DNA of 64,000 nucleotides from Aldehydirespirator sp965203575 (GTDB lineage Bacteria; Actinomycetota; Acidimicrobiia; Acidimicrobiales; Aldehydirespiratoraceae), in assembly GCA_965203575.1 (NCBI GenBank), contig OZ241894.1:2356001-2420000 (forward strand), in the 5' to 3' direction. The notes under the pieces are model-generated. The model was given only the letters and a program-made list of their open reading frames with translations, was not told the DNA's origin and made no database searches. The translations under genes and the position numbers were made by a program. Shown piece by piece: positions 1 to 8,030 of the stretch (positions are counted from its first letter, which is position 1; each line of letters begins with the position of its first letter).

Positions 1-276
1 GGCCACGATCTCGTGGCCGGGAACGAACGGGAACGAGACATAGTCCTCGAAGTAGCGAGACGACCGGCCGTCGATCGTGGCCAGATCCGATCCGCAGATA
101 CCGGTGAGCCGCGGGTAGATGCGCTGCCAGCCCTCGCCGGGCAGGTCGGGAGGGTCGTCGTTGATCAGTTTCAGCGGTCCCCAGGTCGCTCCCGCCCCGG
201 GTCGCAGCCGCGACGCGATGGCAGCGGCCGCGTAGCGGGCCTCCTTGCGTGAGAAGCGCAGCGCCTTCACGAGCAC
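1..276 (-). CDS. Zinc-dependent alcohol dehydrogenase, N-terminal part (runs off left edge)
   Basis: The reverse strand is open from a GTG at 276 to the window edge (92 codons, no stop). The translation contains LTGICGSDLATIDG and, about 20 residues later, FPFVPGHEIVA. These are the GroES-like zinc-site motifs of medium-chain zinc alcohol dehydrogenases: the Cys-Gly-Ser-Asp catalytic zinc ligand region and the PGHE motif. The Rossmann half lies outside the window, so substrate and cofactor cannot be told. The start uses GTG and could also be the in-frame GTG at 270. It is divergent from the luciferase-like gene, with a dispersed repeat copy between them. Confidence 0.8.
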   Translation of the reverse strand, partial: MLVKALRFSRKEARYAAAAIASRLRPGAGATWGPLKLINDDPPDLPGEGWQRIYPRLTGICGSDLATIDGRSSRYFEDYVSFPFVPGHEIVA

Positions 277-291
277 GGATCGTAGCGAGAC

Positions 292-394
292 CAGAGGCCG
301 AGCGAAGAGGGCCCGCGAATTACCCGCGTCATGCCTCTCGCTGAGCGAGGCCGTGGCCCGAGCGGCCCGTGAGCGCAGCGAACGAGAGCGGGAG
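292..394. repeat. Dispersed ~90-bp repeat, copy A
   Basis: First of four copies in the window (others near 39186, 41837 and 52385). Shared parts are a head AGAGGCCGAGCG, a variable middle, and a core of about 47 bp beginning GAGGCCGTGGCCCGAGCGG and ending GAGCGGGA. This copy has a diverged middle and lies between two divergent genes. Confidence 0.8.
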
Positions 395-475
395 TGACAC
401 CGCTGCGACGCGGCGGGCTGGCAGCTGTTTGCGGACGCTCTTAGGGTTGGCCATGATGAGGAGCCGGTGCGGCGC

Positions 476-1537
476 ATGCTGAAACTGGGGCTCGGACTCG
501 AGCTGTACCGGGGCGCAGCGCTGGAGGTGCCGGTGGCGGCGGTACAACTCGCAGAGCGGCTCGGCTACCACAGCGTGTGGACGGCCGAGGCCTACGGCGC
601 CGACGCGCTGTCCCCGCTGTCCTTCCTGGCCGCCCACACCAGCCGCATCAAGCTCGCCACCGGTGTGGTGCAGATCGATGCTCGCACGCCCGCGGCCACC
701 GCCATGCACGCCATGACCATCGACGCCCTCGCCGGCGGCGGGCGCACCATCATCGGCCTGGGCGTGTCCGGGCCCCAAGTGGTGGAGGGCTGGCACGGCG
801 CGGCGTGGGGCTCGCCGGTGGCGAAGCTGCGCGACTACACGGCCATCATGCGCAAGGTCCTGGCCCGCGACAAGCCCGTCAGCCATGACGGCACCGCCAT
901 CCGGTTGCCCTACGACGGTCCCGGTGCGCTGGGCCAGGGCAAGCCGCTCAAGTCGATCCTGCACCCTGCGACCGGCGTCGAGATCTGGATCGCGGCCGGG
1001 GGGCCCCGCAACGTTGCTCTGGCTGCGGAGGTGGCCGACGGCTGGCTGCCCATGGGCTACGGGTACGAGGGGATCGCAACCTACGCCGAGCCGCTGGCCC
1101 GGGGCCGGGCCCGCCGCCGCGCAGAGTTGCGGGCCGACCTCGAGGCGTTCGGCTCGCTGTCGGTTCAGATCACCGACGACGTGCGGGCCGCGGTGGATGC
1201 CCGCAAGCCGCTGGTCGCCATGTATGTGGGCGGCATGGGCAGCGAAACCCACAACTTCCACGCCGAGGCCATGGCCCGCCGGGGATGGCCCGAGGCCTCG
1301 GCCCGGATCGTGGAGTTGTGGCGGGCCGGGCGCCGTGACGATGCCGTCGCGGCTGTCCCCGACGACTACATCGAGTCGCAGTCTCTGCTCGGCTCGCCCA
1401 AGCGCATCCGGGCCCGATGGTCCGAGGCGGTCCCTGCGGGGCTGACCGGTGTGATAGTCCGGTGCGACCGAGATGAGGGACTGATCCTGGCAGCTGAGCT
1501 GGCCGGCACCCGAGACAAGGCAGGCGCGGACCCATGA
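476..1537 (+). CDS. Luciferase-like (LLM class) flavin/F420-dependent oxidoreductase
   Basis: A protein of about 353 aa with the TIM-barrel pattern of bacterial luciferase-like monooxygenases and F420-dependent dehydrogenases: N-terminal KLGLGLEL strand, LAERLGYHSVWTAEAYGAD, RIKLATGVVQ, and a late IWIAAGGPRNVALAAEVADGW segment that binds the cofactor phosphate in the family. Substrate is unknown. ATG 476 is chosen because family members start just before the first strand; GTG 467 in frame is possible, with GAGGAG at 457-463. The stop overlaps the next ATG (ATGA at 1534), so it is co-transcribed with the crotonase. Together they suggest oxidation of a CoA-linked or ketone substrate, which is inference. 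Confidence 0.85.
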   Translation: MLKLGLGLELYRGAALEVPVAAVQLAERLGYHSVWTAEAYGADALSPLSFLAAHTSRIKLATGVVQIDARTPAATAMHAMTIDALAGGGRTIIGLGVSGPQVVEGWHGAAWGSPVAKLRDYTAIMRKVLARDKPVSHDGTAIRLPYDGPGALGQGKPLKSILHPATGVEIWIAAGGPRNVALAAEVADGWLPMGYGYEGIATYAEPLARGRARRRAELRADLEAFGSLSVQITDDVRAAVDARKPLVAMYVGGMGSETHNFHAEAMARRGWPEASARIVELWRAGRRDDAVAAVPDDYIESQSLLGSPKRIRARWSEAVPAGLTGVIVRCDRDEGLILAAELAGTRDKAGADP

Positions 1538-2337
1538 CCGACGAGCAACTGATCCTCATCGATGAGCCGGCCGAACATGTGCGCCGGATCACGCTCAACC
1601 GCCCCGGCAAGCGCAATGCCATCTCCACGCCCCTGCGTGCTGCGCTGTTCGATGCTCTGCACGGGTTCGACGGGGACCCCGACGCCCGGGTCACCATCGT
1701 GCGGGGCGCGGGCCCCTGCTTCTCGTCGGGCTACGACCTCTCCGGCGGGCTCATGGACGACCCGCCCTATCCGTCGGCCCCCGGCGACGGCCAGTGGACC
1801 CGCCAGGCCAGCGACGGCTGGTTCTCCATCTGGGATCTGGCCAAGCCGGTCATCGCACAGGTGCACGGGTACGCCTACGCCGGCGGCACGGAGCTGGCCG
1901 CGGCCTGCGACCTCGTGTACGTGGCCGCCGACGCCCGCATCGGCTACCCCGTCGTGAGGGTGGCGTCCCCGCCGGACTGGCAGTACCACACGCCGTTGAT
2001 GGGACTGCGCCACGCCATGGAGGCCATGCTCACCGGCGACTCCGTGAGCGGTGTGGAGGCGGCCCGGATGGGATGGGCCAACCGGGCCTACCCGCCTGAG
2101 GAGTTGGAGCAGGCCGTGCTGGAGGTTGCGGTGCGTATCGCCGGTGTGGCGCCCGACCTGGCCCAGATCAACAAGCGCATGGTCCACCGGGCCTTCGACG
2201 TGCTCGGGGGTCGCGCCGCCATCCGTTCGGGGCAGGAGTTCCAGGCTCTGGCTGCCCATCAGGAGTCGGTGAAGGCCGCCGTCGCCGACCTGCTGGGCTC
2301 GGTCAAGAGGGCCATCGGTGACGATACGCCCACTTGA
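1534..2337 (+). CDS. Enoyl-CoA hydratase/isomerase (crotonase) family protein
   Basis: A 267-aa crotonase fold. ITLNRPGKRNAIS is the usual N-terminal CoA-binding stretch, GPCFSSGYDLSGG the first oxyanion-hole region, and AQVHGYAYAGGTELAAACDLVY the second oxyanion-hole loop. The Glu residues of mitochondrial hydratase are not obvious: the segment after the second oxyanion loop reads RIGYPVVRVASPPDW. It may therefore be an isomerase or an unusual hydratase. It overlaps the luciferase-like gene by 4 nt. It acts in the cytoplasm on acyl-CoA; the substrate cannot be named. Confidence 0.85.
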   Translation: MTDEQLILIDEPAEHVRRITLNRPGKRNAISTPLRAALFDALHGFDGDPDARVTIVRGAGPCFSSGYDLSGGLMDDPPYPSAPGDGQWTRQASDGWFSIWDLAKPVIAQVHGYAYAGGTELAAACDLVYVAADARIGYPVVRVASPPDWQYHTPLMGLRHAMEAMLTGDSVSGVEAARMGWANRAYPPEELEQAVLEVAVRIAGVAPDLAQINKRMVHRAFDVLGGRAAIRSGQEFQALAAHQESVKAAVADLLGSVKRAIGDDTPT

Positions 2338-2470
2338 GTCAGCGGCTTGAGCGCGCCTCCGCCCGTCCCGAACGCTACATCGGCACACAGACTCCATCTA
2401 GATTTTCAAGCTGTTTCAAGCTTTTCTCCTCTCTTTAGGTTGTTGTCGTGATGCCAGCCTGCCATGATGG

Positions 2471-2483
2471 TGTGACAATCACA
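2471..2483. promoter_or_regulatory. Palindrome TGTGACAATCACA upstream of the WXG100/secretion ATPase pair
   Basis: A perfect TGTGA-N3-TCACA inverted repeat sits about 48 nt before the WXG100 start codon. The surrounding stretch (2400-2450) is AT-rich and carries a direct repeat TTTCAAGC-tg-TTTCAAGC near 2407-2424. This looks like a regulated promoter, but no binding protein can be assigned. Confidence 0.35.
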
Positions 2484-2530
2484 TGAAACAGCACAAGAAA
2501 GCTTGTGCTGTCGATCAAGGGAGGGTGTCA

Positions 2531-2806
2531 ATGGCTGGCGACATGCTGGTGATGTCCAAGTCGCAGATGGAGCAGCTCGCGGTGATCTTCGCCCGGCAGA
2601 AGGAGACGGCGGAGGGGGTTATAAGCGCCATAGGCGCCGGCATCGACGGCACTACCTGGCAGGGGGCCAGAGCCGACCGGTTCCGGCAACTCTGGGAGAC
2701 CGAATTCCGGCCCAACCTGCGGGCGCTGTGCGACGCGCTGGGCGAGCACTCGACGTTCATCACCGCCGAACTCCAGGCGGGCGTCAGCGCGCTCGACACG
2801 GTCTAG
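2531..2806 (+). CDS. WXG100-like small secreted protein
   Basis: A 91-aa helical protein with the WxG signature at residues 43-45 (TTWQGARADRF), central to a helix-turn-helix hairpin as in ESAT-6/CFP-10 proteins. Length matches the family (about 100 aa). Start ATG 2531 is chosen because AAGGGAGGG ends about 5 nt before it and because the upstream extension from 2483 has no ribosome site. The neighbour 58 nt downstream is an FHA/FtsK-type ATPase of type VII secretion, its expected export motor. There is no partner WXG protein and no obvious C-terminal YxxxD/E signal (the end is SALDTV), so it may form a homodimer as in Firmicutes. Confidence 0.75.
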   Translation: MAGDMLVMSKSQMEQLAVIFARQKETAEGVISAIGAGIDGTTWQGARADRFRQLWETEFRPNLRALCDALGEHSTFITAELQAGVSALDTV

Positions 2807-2863
2807 CCGCCGCGACGGCGGCCGAGTCCGCCGCACAGACCCGACCGCGGGAAGGGGAAGCCG

Positions 2864-5800
2864 GTGAGGGTCCGGCACCGACTCGACGGGGTCGAGACGA
2901 CGGTGGAGATCGACTCCCGTCTCGACGGCTACACGGTGGCGGACCTCGCCGCGGCGCTCCGCGGCGAAGTCGACCAGGCCGGCACCCGCGCCGGGGACGG
3001 CCTGCGCGTCGACGGGCGCTGGCACGGTCCTGACACGCCGCTGTCGTCGGTCCCGATCTGGGAGGGGACGCTGCTCGAGATCGCTCCCGGATGTGAGCAG
3101 CTCCCCTCCCGATCACCGCCGATGCACGGCAACCGGTACGGCCGCCGCGCCACGCTGGTCGTGACGGGGGGCCTGCGGTCCGGCACGCGTCTGGTGCCCC
3201 CTTCGACCGACACCTGGGTCATAGGGCGTTCGGAGGACTGCGACCTGGTGCTCGACGACCCGACGATCTCCCGCCGCCACGCCCGTGTGACGGTGAGCAG
3301 GGCCGGCAAGAGGCTCGTGATCGGCGACCTCGGCTCCCGCAACGGAACAGTGGTGGCCGGCCAGGCCGTGACCGCCCCGACCAGGGTGCCGATCAGGGCC
3401 TCCATCCGTCTGGGCGCGACCTGCCTGCAGTGGAGGACACCGGTGAAGGACCGACCCGCGGCTGTGCGCGCCGGTTTGGGCGCGGCCGCGGGACGGATCC
3501 CGTTCAACCGGCCGCCCCGTCGCCGGCCGCCGACATCGCCGGCCCCGTTGCGGGTGCCCGCCGAGCCGCCGGCCCGGCCGGATCCCGAGCCGCTGTCGTG
3601 GGCGGGCATCGTCCTGCCCGGGGTGACCGGGCTCGTGCTGGCCGTCGTGTGGAGCCCGTTCATGGCGGTGTTCGCGGCTCTCGGGCCGCTCATCACGGTG
3701 GGTACCTGGCTGGAGCGGCGCCGACGGGTCGCTCGCTCCCATGAGCAAGCCTGCGCCCACGTAGTTCAGAGGGTCGAGCACTTCGTTGCCGCGTTGCCCG
3801 CGGCCCACGCCGCTGAGCGGCGCAGGCGCATCGCCCTCGTCCCGGATCTGGCCGAGCTTGTCCGCCGGGCCGAGACGCCGTCACAGCGCTGCTGGGAGCG
3901 CCGCCGCGGCGATCCCGACGCCATGCGGCTCGGTGTCGGCACCGCGGCGATGCCCTACACCCCACCGCTGGAGGTGGACGGGGGCGGCCTGGCCGCACCG
4001 GAGGCGCTCAAGGCTCTGCACGAGATCGAGCTCCTGGCCGACGTGCCGATGGCGGTGTCCTTGCTGCCCGGCGAGATCGTGGGTGTGGTCGGCCCGCCAC
4101 CGGCAGCAAGGGCCGTGGCCCGCGGCCTCATCCTGCAGGCCGCGGTGCTCCACGGCCCGGCCGACCTGGCCATAGCGGGCCTGGTGCCGGGGCTCGCCGG
4201 GGAATGGTCGTGGATGGGCTGGCTTCCTCACACCATCGACATCGGGGGCGAGCCCGGAGCGCTGGTGGCCACAGAATCCGGCACCACCAGCGCCGCCGCG
4301 GAGGCGGCCGCGGCGAGCACCTGCCACCGGGCATTGCTGGCCGTCATCGACGGCGTCGAGACGCTCACGGGCCGCACGGCGCCGGGCCGGATGGTGCTCG
4401 GCCTGGAGCAGTGCGCCGCGATCGTGATCACGAGCGACGTCTGCGACCTGCCCTCCAGTTGCACCACCATCGTGGACATCGACCACGACGCCGGCCGGCT
4501 GAGGCTGGTGGATCCTCGATCCTCGGCGGTGATGGGCCCGCTGGTGGCGTGGGGTGTCACGGTCGCGACCGCCGCTGGTGCCGCGGCCCGCCTGGCCCGG
4601 CTGGACGACCCCGAACTGCGGGCGGCGACAGCCAACCTCCCCGACTCGGTGTCTCTGCTGGACCTCCTGGGCGGCGAGCCGAACCCGCAGGCGGTGGAGA
4701 GTCGATGGGCCGCGACCCGGGGCACCGACGACCTGCGGGTGCCCATCGGCGTGACCGCCGACGGACCCCTGGTGCTCGACCTGGTGGCCGACGGTCCTCA
4801 CCTGCTGGTTGGGGGCACCACCGGTTCGGGCAAGTCCGAACTGCTGCGGTCCATGGTGGCCGGTCTGGCCCTGTCCGCGGACCCAGACCATGTGGCCTTC
4901 GTCCTCATCGACTACAAGGGTGGAGCCGCCTTCGACCGCTGCGCGGAGATGCCCCATGTGGCCGGCATGGTCACCGACCTCGATGACCGCCTGGCCGAGC
5001 GAGCGCTCGTGTGCCTGGAGGCCGAACTGCGCCATCGCGAGGAGCGTCTACGAGCTGCGGGTGCCGAGGACCTGGCCGCATTCCGGGCCCGAACCGGTCA
5101 CGCAGCCGGCGATCCCTTGCCCCGGCTGGTGGTCGTCGTGGACGAGTTCGCCACGCTGGCCGCCGAGCTGCCCGAGTTCCTCCGTTCGCTGGTCGGGATC
5201 GCGCAGCGGGGCCGCAGCCTCGGCGTCCACATGGTGCTGGCCACCCAGCGGCCGGCCGGGGTGGTGACCGACGACATCAGAGCCAACACCTCGTGCCGGA
5301 TCGCCCTGCGGGTGACCGACCGCCACGACTCCAACGACGTGATCGATTCGCCCGACGCGGCCCGTATCCCCCGCCAACGGCCCGGCCGGGCGATGGCCCG
5401 CTTCGGGCCGGGAGAGCTCGTTGCGTTCCAGTCTGCGCTGGTGACCGGCAGCACACCCCGATGCTCGACCGGCTTGCGGGTCGGTCCGGTCGGCCCCGTC
5501 GGGTCGCGCCCCATCCCAGCCTCCAGCGATCAGCCCAGCGACCTCGACTCGGTGGTGGAAGCCGTTCGAGCAGCCCATCACAACCTCGGGGGTGCCGAGC
5601 CCCGCTCGCCGTGGCCGGTGCCCCTCCCCAGCGAGGTCGCCGCTACACGCCTCGCCGAGGCGGCCGGCCCGGGCCGGCCCGCGGCCTGGCTGGTGGACGA
5701 CCCTGTCCGCCAGCGGCAGTTCCCCGGCGGATGGCAGCCGGCCGACGGCCACTTGGCGGTCATCGGCGGCCCCGGGTCGGGCACGACCACCACCCTGGCC

Positions 5801-7063
5801 GCGGTCGCCCTCGACCTGTGCCGCACCAACAGCCCCGACGAATTCCACCTCTACGGGATCGACCTCGATGCCGGCACGTTGCCGGCGCTCGGCAGCCTTC
5901 CCCATGTCGGCGCGGTCGTCGCCCCGACGGAAGGCGATCGGCGAACCCGGCTGCTGCGCCTCCTCGACGACGAGGTTGCCGCCCGACGAGCCGGCGGCCG
6001 GTCCGGGCGTCCTGCTGAGGTGGTGCTGCTGGTGGATGATCTCGCCGGGCTGGCCCGCGCCCACGACCCGGTACGCGAGCCGGAGCCCCACGACCGGTTC
6101 GCTCGCATCTGGGGCGACGGCCCGGCGGTGGGGGTGCGGGTGGCGGTGAGCATCGGCCGGGCTGCCGACCTCCCGCCCGATCTCGCCGCTTCCGCCGGCG
6201 TGGTTCTCGTTCACGCCACCTCTGACACCAGCGACGGCCTGCGCTTCGGGCTCAAGCAGCCCACCGCCCATCTCGTCGCGGGTCGGGCTGTCAGTGTCGG
6301 CGACGGGCTGGAGGTTCATGTCGCCCGCCCCGCCCATGGCGACCTGGCCGCAGCCGCGACGGCACTGGCGGCCGAGTCCCCACCGACCATGCGTGAACCC
6401 GTCCGGGTCGGGTCCCTACCCCAGCACATCGGCCTGGAGGACCTGCCCGCCGGCGCGCACCTTGAGGATCGACGCATACATATCCGCTTCGCCATCAGCG
6501 ACCTCGACCTCGAACCGGCCGGACTTACACTCCACGACGGCGAGCACGCCCTGGTGCTGGGACCTCCCCGCACCGGACGCACCAGCGCCCTGGCCGCGAT
6601 CGGCGCAGCCGCCCGCACTGCCGGAGCGCACGTGGTGGTAGTGGCCGACCGGCCCGGCAAGTTGTCCACCCTGCTGGGACTGGAGGCGGTGCCAGCCGGT
6701 TCGCTCGACGAACCCGCCGACACCGACGGCCGCCGCTTGCTGCTGGTGGATGACGCCGACCGGATCGGCGACACCGCCGGATTGCTGGCCGGACTGGCCG
6801 CGTCCACCACCGGCCGCAGCCATCTGGTGGCCTCGACAACGGCTGACCGGCTCCGCTCGTCCTACGGCAGCTGGCTCCATGAGATGCGGTCATGCCGCAC
6901 CGGTGTGCTGTTCAGGCCCGGTCCTCTCGACGCCGATCTGCTCGGCGCGACTCTGCCCGCCCGCCTGGCCCTGGCACCGGTGCCGGGACGAGGCCTCGTC
7001 ATCGCCGACGGGGCCGCCGAGGTGATGCAGGTGGCACTCGCACCGGTTCGCGCTTGTGGATAG
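2864..7063 (+). CDS. FHA-domain FtsK/SpoIIIE ATPase of type VII secretion (EssC/EccC-like)
   Basis: A 1,399-aa membrane ATPase. Order: a beta-rich N-terminal domain (1-80); an FHA domain at about 100-175 with GRSEDCDLVLDDPTISRRH; two hydrophobic segments at about 245-283; then three FtsK-type domains. The first has an intact Walker A GGTTGSGKSEL (about 650-658) and a Walker B ending VVVVDEFATL (about 756-766). The second has GGPGSGTTTT near 968 and the third GPPRTGRTSA near 1233; both lack the Walker lysine. One active and two degenerate ATPase domains is the known pattern of EccC/EssC. The FHA domain before the membrane segments resembles Firmicute EssC. Start GTG 2864 follows GAAGGGGAAG. 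No other secretion component is adjacent. Confidence 0.85.
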   Translation: MRVRHRLDGVETTVEIDSRLDGYTVADLAAALRGEVDQAGTRAGDGLRVDGRWHGPDTPLSSVPIWEGTLLEIAPGCEQLPSRSPPMHGNRYGRRATLVVTGGLRSGTRLVPPSTDTWVIGRSEDCDLVLDDPTISRRHARVTVSRAGKRLVIGDLGSRNGTVVAGQAVTAPTRVPIRASIRLGATCLQWRTPVKDRPAAVRAGLGAAAGRIPFNRPPRRRPPTSPAPLRVPAEPPARPDPEPLSWAGIVLPGVTGLVLAVVWSPFMAVFAALGPLITVGTWLERRRRVARSHEQACAHVVQRVEHFVAALPAAHAAERRRRIALVPDLAELVRRAETPSQRCWERRRGDPDAMRLGVGTAAMPYTPPLEVDGGGLAAPEALKALHEIELLADVPMAVSLLPGEIVGVVGPPPAARAVARGLILQAAVLHGPADLAIAGLVPGLAGEWSWMGWLPHTIDIGGEPGALVATESGTTSAAAEAAAASTCHRALLAVIDGVETLTGRTAPGRMVLGLEQCAAIVITSDVCDLPSSCTTIVDIDHDAGRLRLVDPRSSAVMGPLVAWGVTVATAAGAAARLARLDDPELRAATANLPDSVSLLDLLGGEPNPQAVESRWAATRGTDDLRVPIGVTADGPLVLDLVADGPHLLVGGTTGSGKSELLRSMVAGLALSADPDHVAFVLIDYKGGAAFDRCAEMPHVAGMVTDLDDRLAERALVCLEAELRHREERLRAAGAEDLAAFRARTGHAAGDPLPRLVVVVDEFATLAAELPEFLRSLVGIAQRGRSLGVHMVLATQRPAGVVTDDIRANTSCRIALRVTDRHDSNDVIDSPDAARIPRQRPGRAMARFGPGELVAFQSALVTGSTPRCSTGLRVGPVGPVGSRPIPASSDQPSDLDSVVEAVRAAHHNLGGAEPRSPWPVPLPSEVAATRLAEAAGPGRPAAWLVDDPVRQRQFPGGWQPADGHLAVIGGPGSGTTTTLAAVALDLCRTNSPDEFHLYGIDLDAGTLPALGSLPHVGAVVAPTEGDRRTRLLRLLDDEVAARRAGGRSGRPAEVVLLVDDLAGLARAHDPVREPEPHDRFARIWGDGPAVGVRVAVSIGRAADLPPDLAASAGVVLVHATSDTSDGLRFGLKQPTAHLVAGRAVSVGDGLEVHVARPAHGDLAAAATALAAESPPTMREPVRVGSLPQHIGLEDLPAGAHLEDRRIHIRFAISDLDLEPAGLTLHDGEHALVLGPPRTGRTSALAAIGAAARTAGAHVVVVADRPGKLSTLLGLEAVPAGSLDEPADTDGRRLLLVDDADRIGDTAGLLAGLAASTTGRSHLVASTTADRLRSSYGSWLHEMRSCRTGVLFRPGPLDADLLGATLPARLALAPVPGRGLVIADGAAEVMQVALAPVRACG

Positions 7064-7101
7064 CGTCACGGCACCACTTGCCGAGCATCCCGGGAGCATC
7101 G

Positions 7102-7896
7102 TTGCCGCATCCGAACATCCATATCGAGTCCGCCGGCGCCATCACGACCGTCACCGTCGACCGGCCCCGTCGCAAGAACGCCTGCACACCCGACATGTGG
7201 GCCGCGCTGCGGCACGGCTTCCGCGACATCGCCGAGTCCTCGGCCCGGGCCGTCGTGCTGACCGGGGCCGGTGGCGACTTCTGCGCCGGCGCGGATGTCG
7301 GCCCCGGTGACAATGAGCACTCGGCGAGCGACGAGCCGGTCCGGCACCGCATTGACAGCATGCGCGACATCGCCGACACCGTGATGGCCATCCACGACTG
7401 TCCCCGCCCGGTGATCGCCAAGGTCGACGGGGTGGCCGTGGGCGCCGGCTTCGGTATGGCCCTGGCCGCCGACATGGTCTGGTGCTCGGAGCGGGCAAGA
7501 TTCTCTCTGATCTTCGCCAAGCGGGGCCTGAGTCTCGACTTCGGGACCTCGTGGCTGCTGCCCAAGCGGATCGGGCTGCACGAGGCCAAGCGCCTGGCCT
7601 TCACCGGAGACATCATCGGGGCGTCCCGGGCCGCGGAGCTCGGCATCGTCAACGAGGTCGTCGCCGCCGAAGACCTCGACGCCGCGGTGGACGAGATGGC
7701 GGCCACCATCGCGGCCGGACCGCCCATTGCGCTGGCCAACTCGAAGCGCTTCCTCAACAACGCCTCCAACATCTCGCTGTTCCAAGCGCTGGAGGCCGAG
7801 GCCCTCGGTCAGGGCGTCAACTTCGCCACCGGCGACACCAAGGAGGCCATGCGGGCCTTCGTGGAGAAGCGCGACCCCGTCTTCGAAGGCTGGTAG
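7102..7896 (+). CDS. Enoyl-CoA hydratase/isomerase family protein
   Basis: A 264-aa crotonase. TVTVDRPRRKNACTPDMW is the CoA-binding strand, GAGGDFCAGADV the first oxyanion region and AKVDGVAVGAGFGMALAADM the second. FAKRGLSLDFGTSWLLPKRIG follows; it has no Glu at the second hydratase position, as in many isomerase or 2-(1,2-epoxyphenyl)acetyl-CoA-isomerase-like members. TTG at 7102 is the most likely start (GGGAG about 8 nt upstream); TTG 7078 is also in frame. It follows the secretion ATPase by 38 nt but is probably unrelated to it in function. Confidence 0.8.
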   Translation: MPHPNIHIESAGAITTVTVDRPRRKNACTPDMWAALRHGFRDIAESSARAVVLTGAGGDFCAGADVGPGDNEHSASDEPVRHRIDSMRDIADTVMAIHDCPRPVIAKVDGVAVGAGFGMALAADMVWCSERARFSLIFAKRGLSLDFGTSWLLPKRIGLHEAKRLAFTGDIIGASRAAELGIVNEVVAAEDLDAAVDEMAATIAAGPPIALANSKRFLNNASNISLFQALEAEALGQGVNFATGDTKEAMRAFVEKRDPVFEGW

Positions 7897-7903
7897 CCCC
7901 GGC

Positions 7904-7928
7904 CCGCTCAGGGGCCGGGCCTGAGCGG
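7904..7928 (+). terminator. Hairpin after crotonase gene
   Basis: A perfect 9-bp stem, CCGCTCAGG with CCTGAGCGG, around a 7-nt loop, 8 nt past the stop codon at 7896. No T-run follows. Confidence 0.55.
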
Positions 7929-7976
7929 CCGACAGACCAACCGACGCGGTCCGGTTGGACGGGCCTGAGAGAGAGT

Positions 7977-8014
7977 TGGCGTCCCGGCGGCGCGCATGAA
8001 CCGCCGGGACGCCA
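7977..8014. terminator. Strong bidirectional hairpin between convergent genes
   Basis: A perfect 14-bp stem, TGGCGTCCCGGCGG with its complement, around a 10-nt loop, placed between the convergent crotonase and FEA1-like genes. It can serve both strands. Confidence 0.7.
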
Positions 8015-8030
8015 CGCCCTGGTGTCGCGA

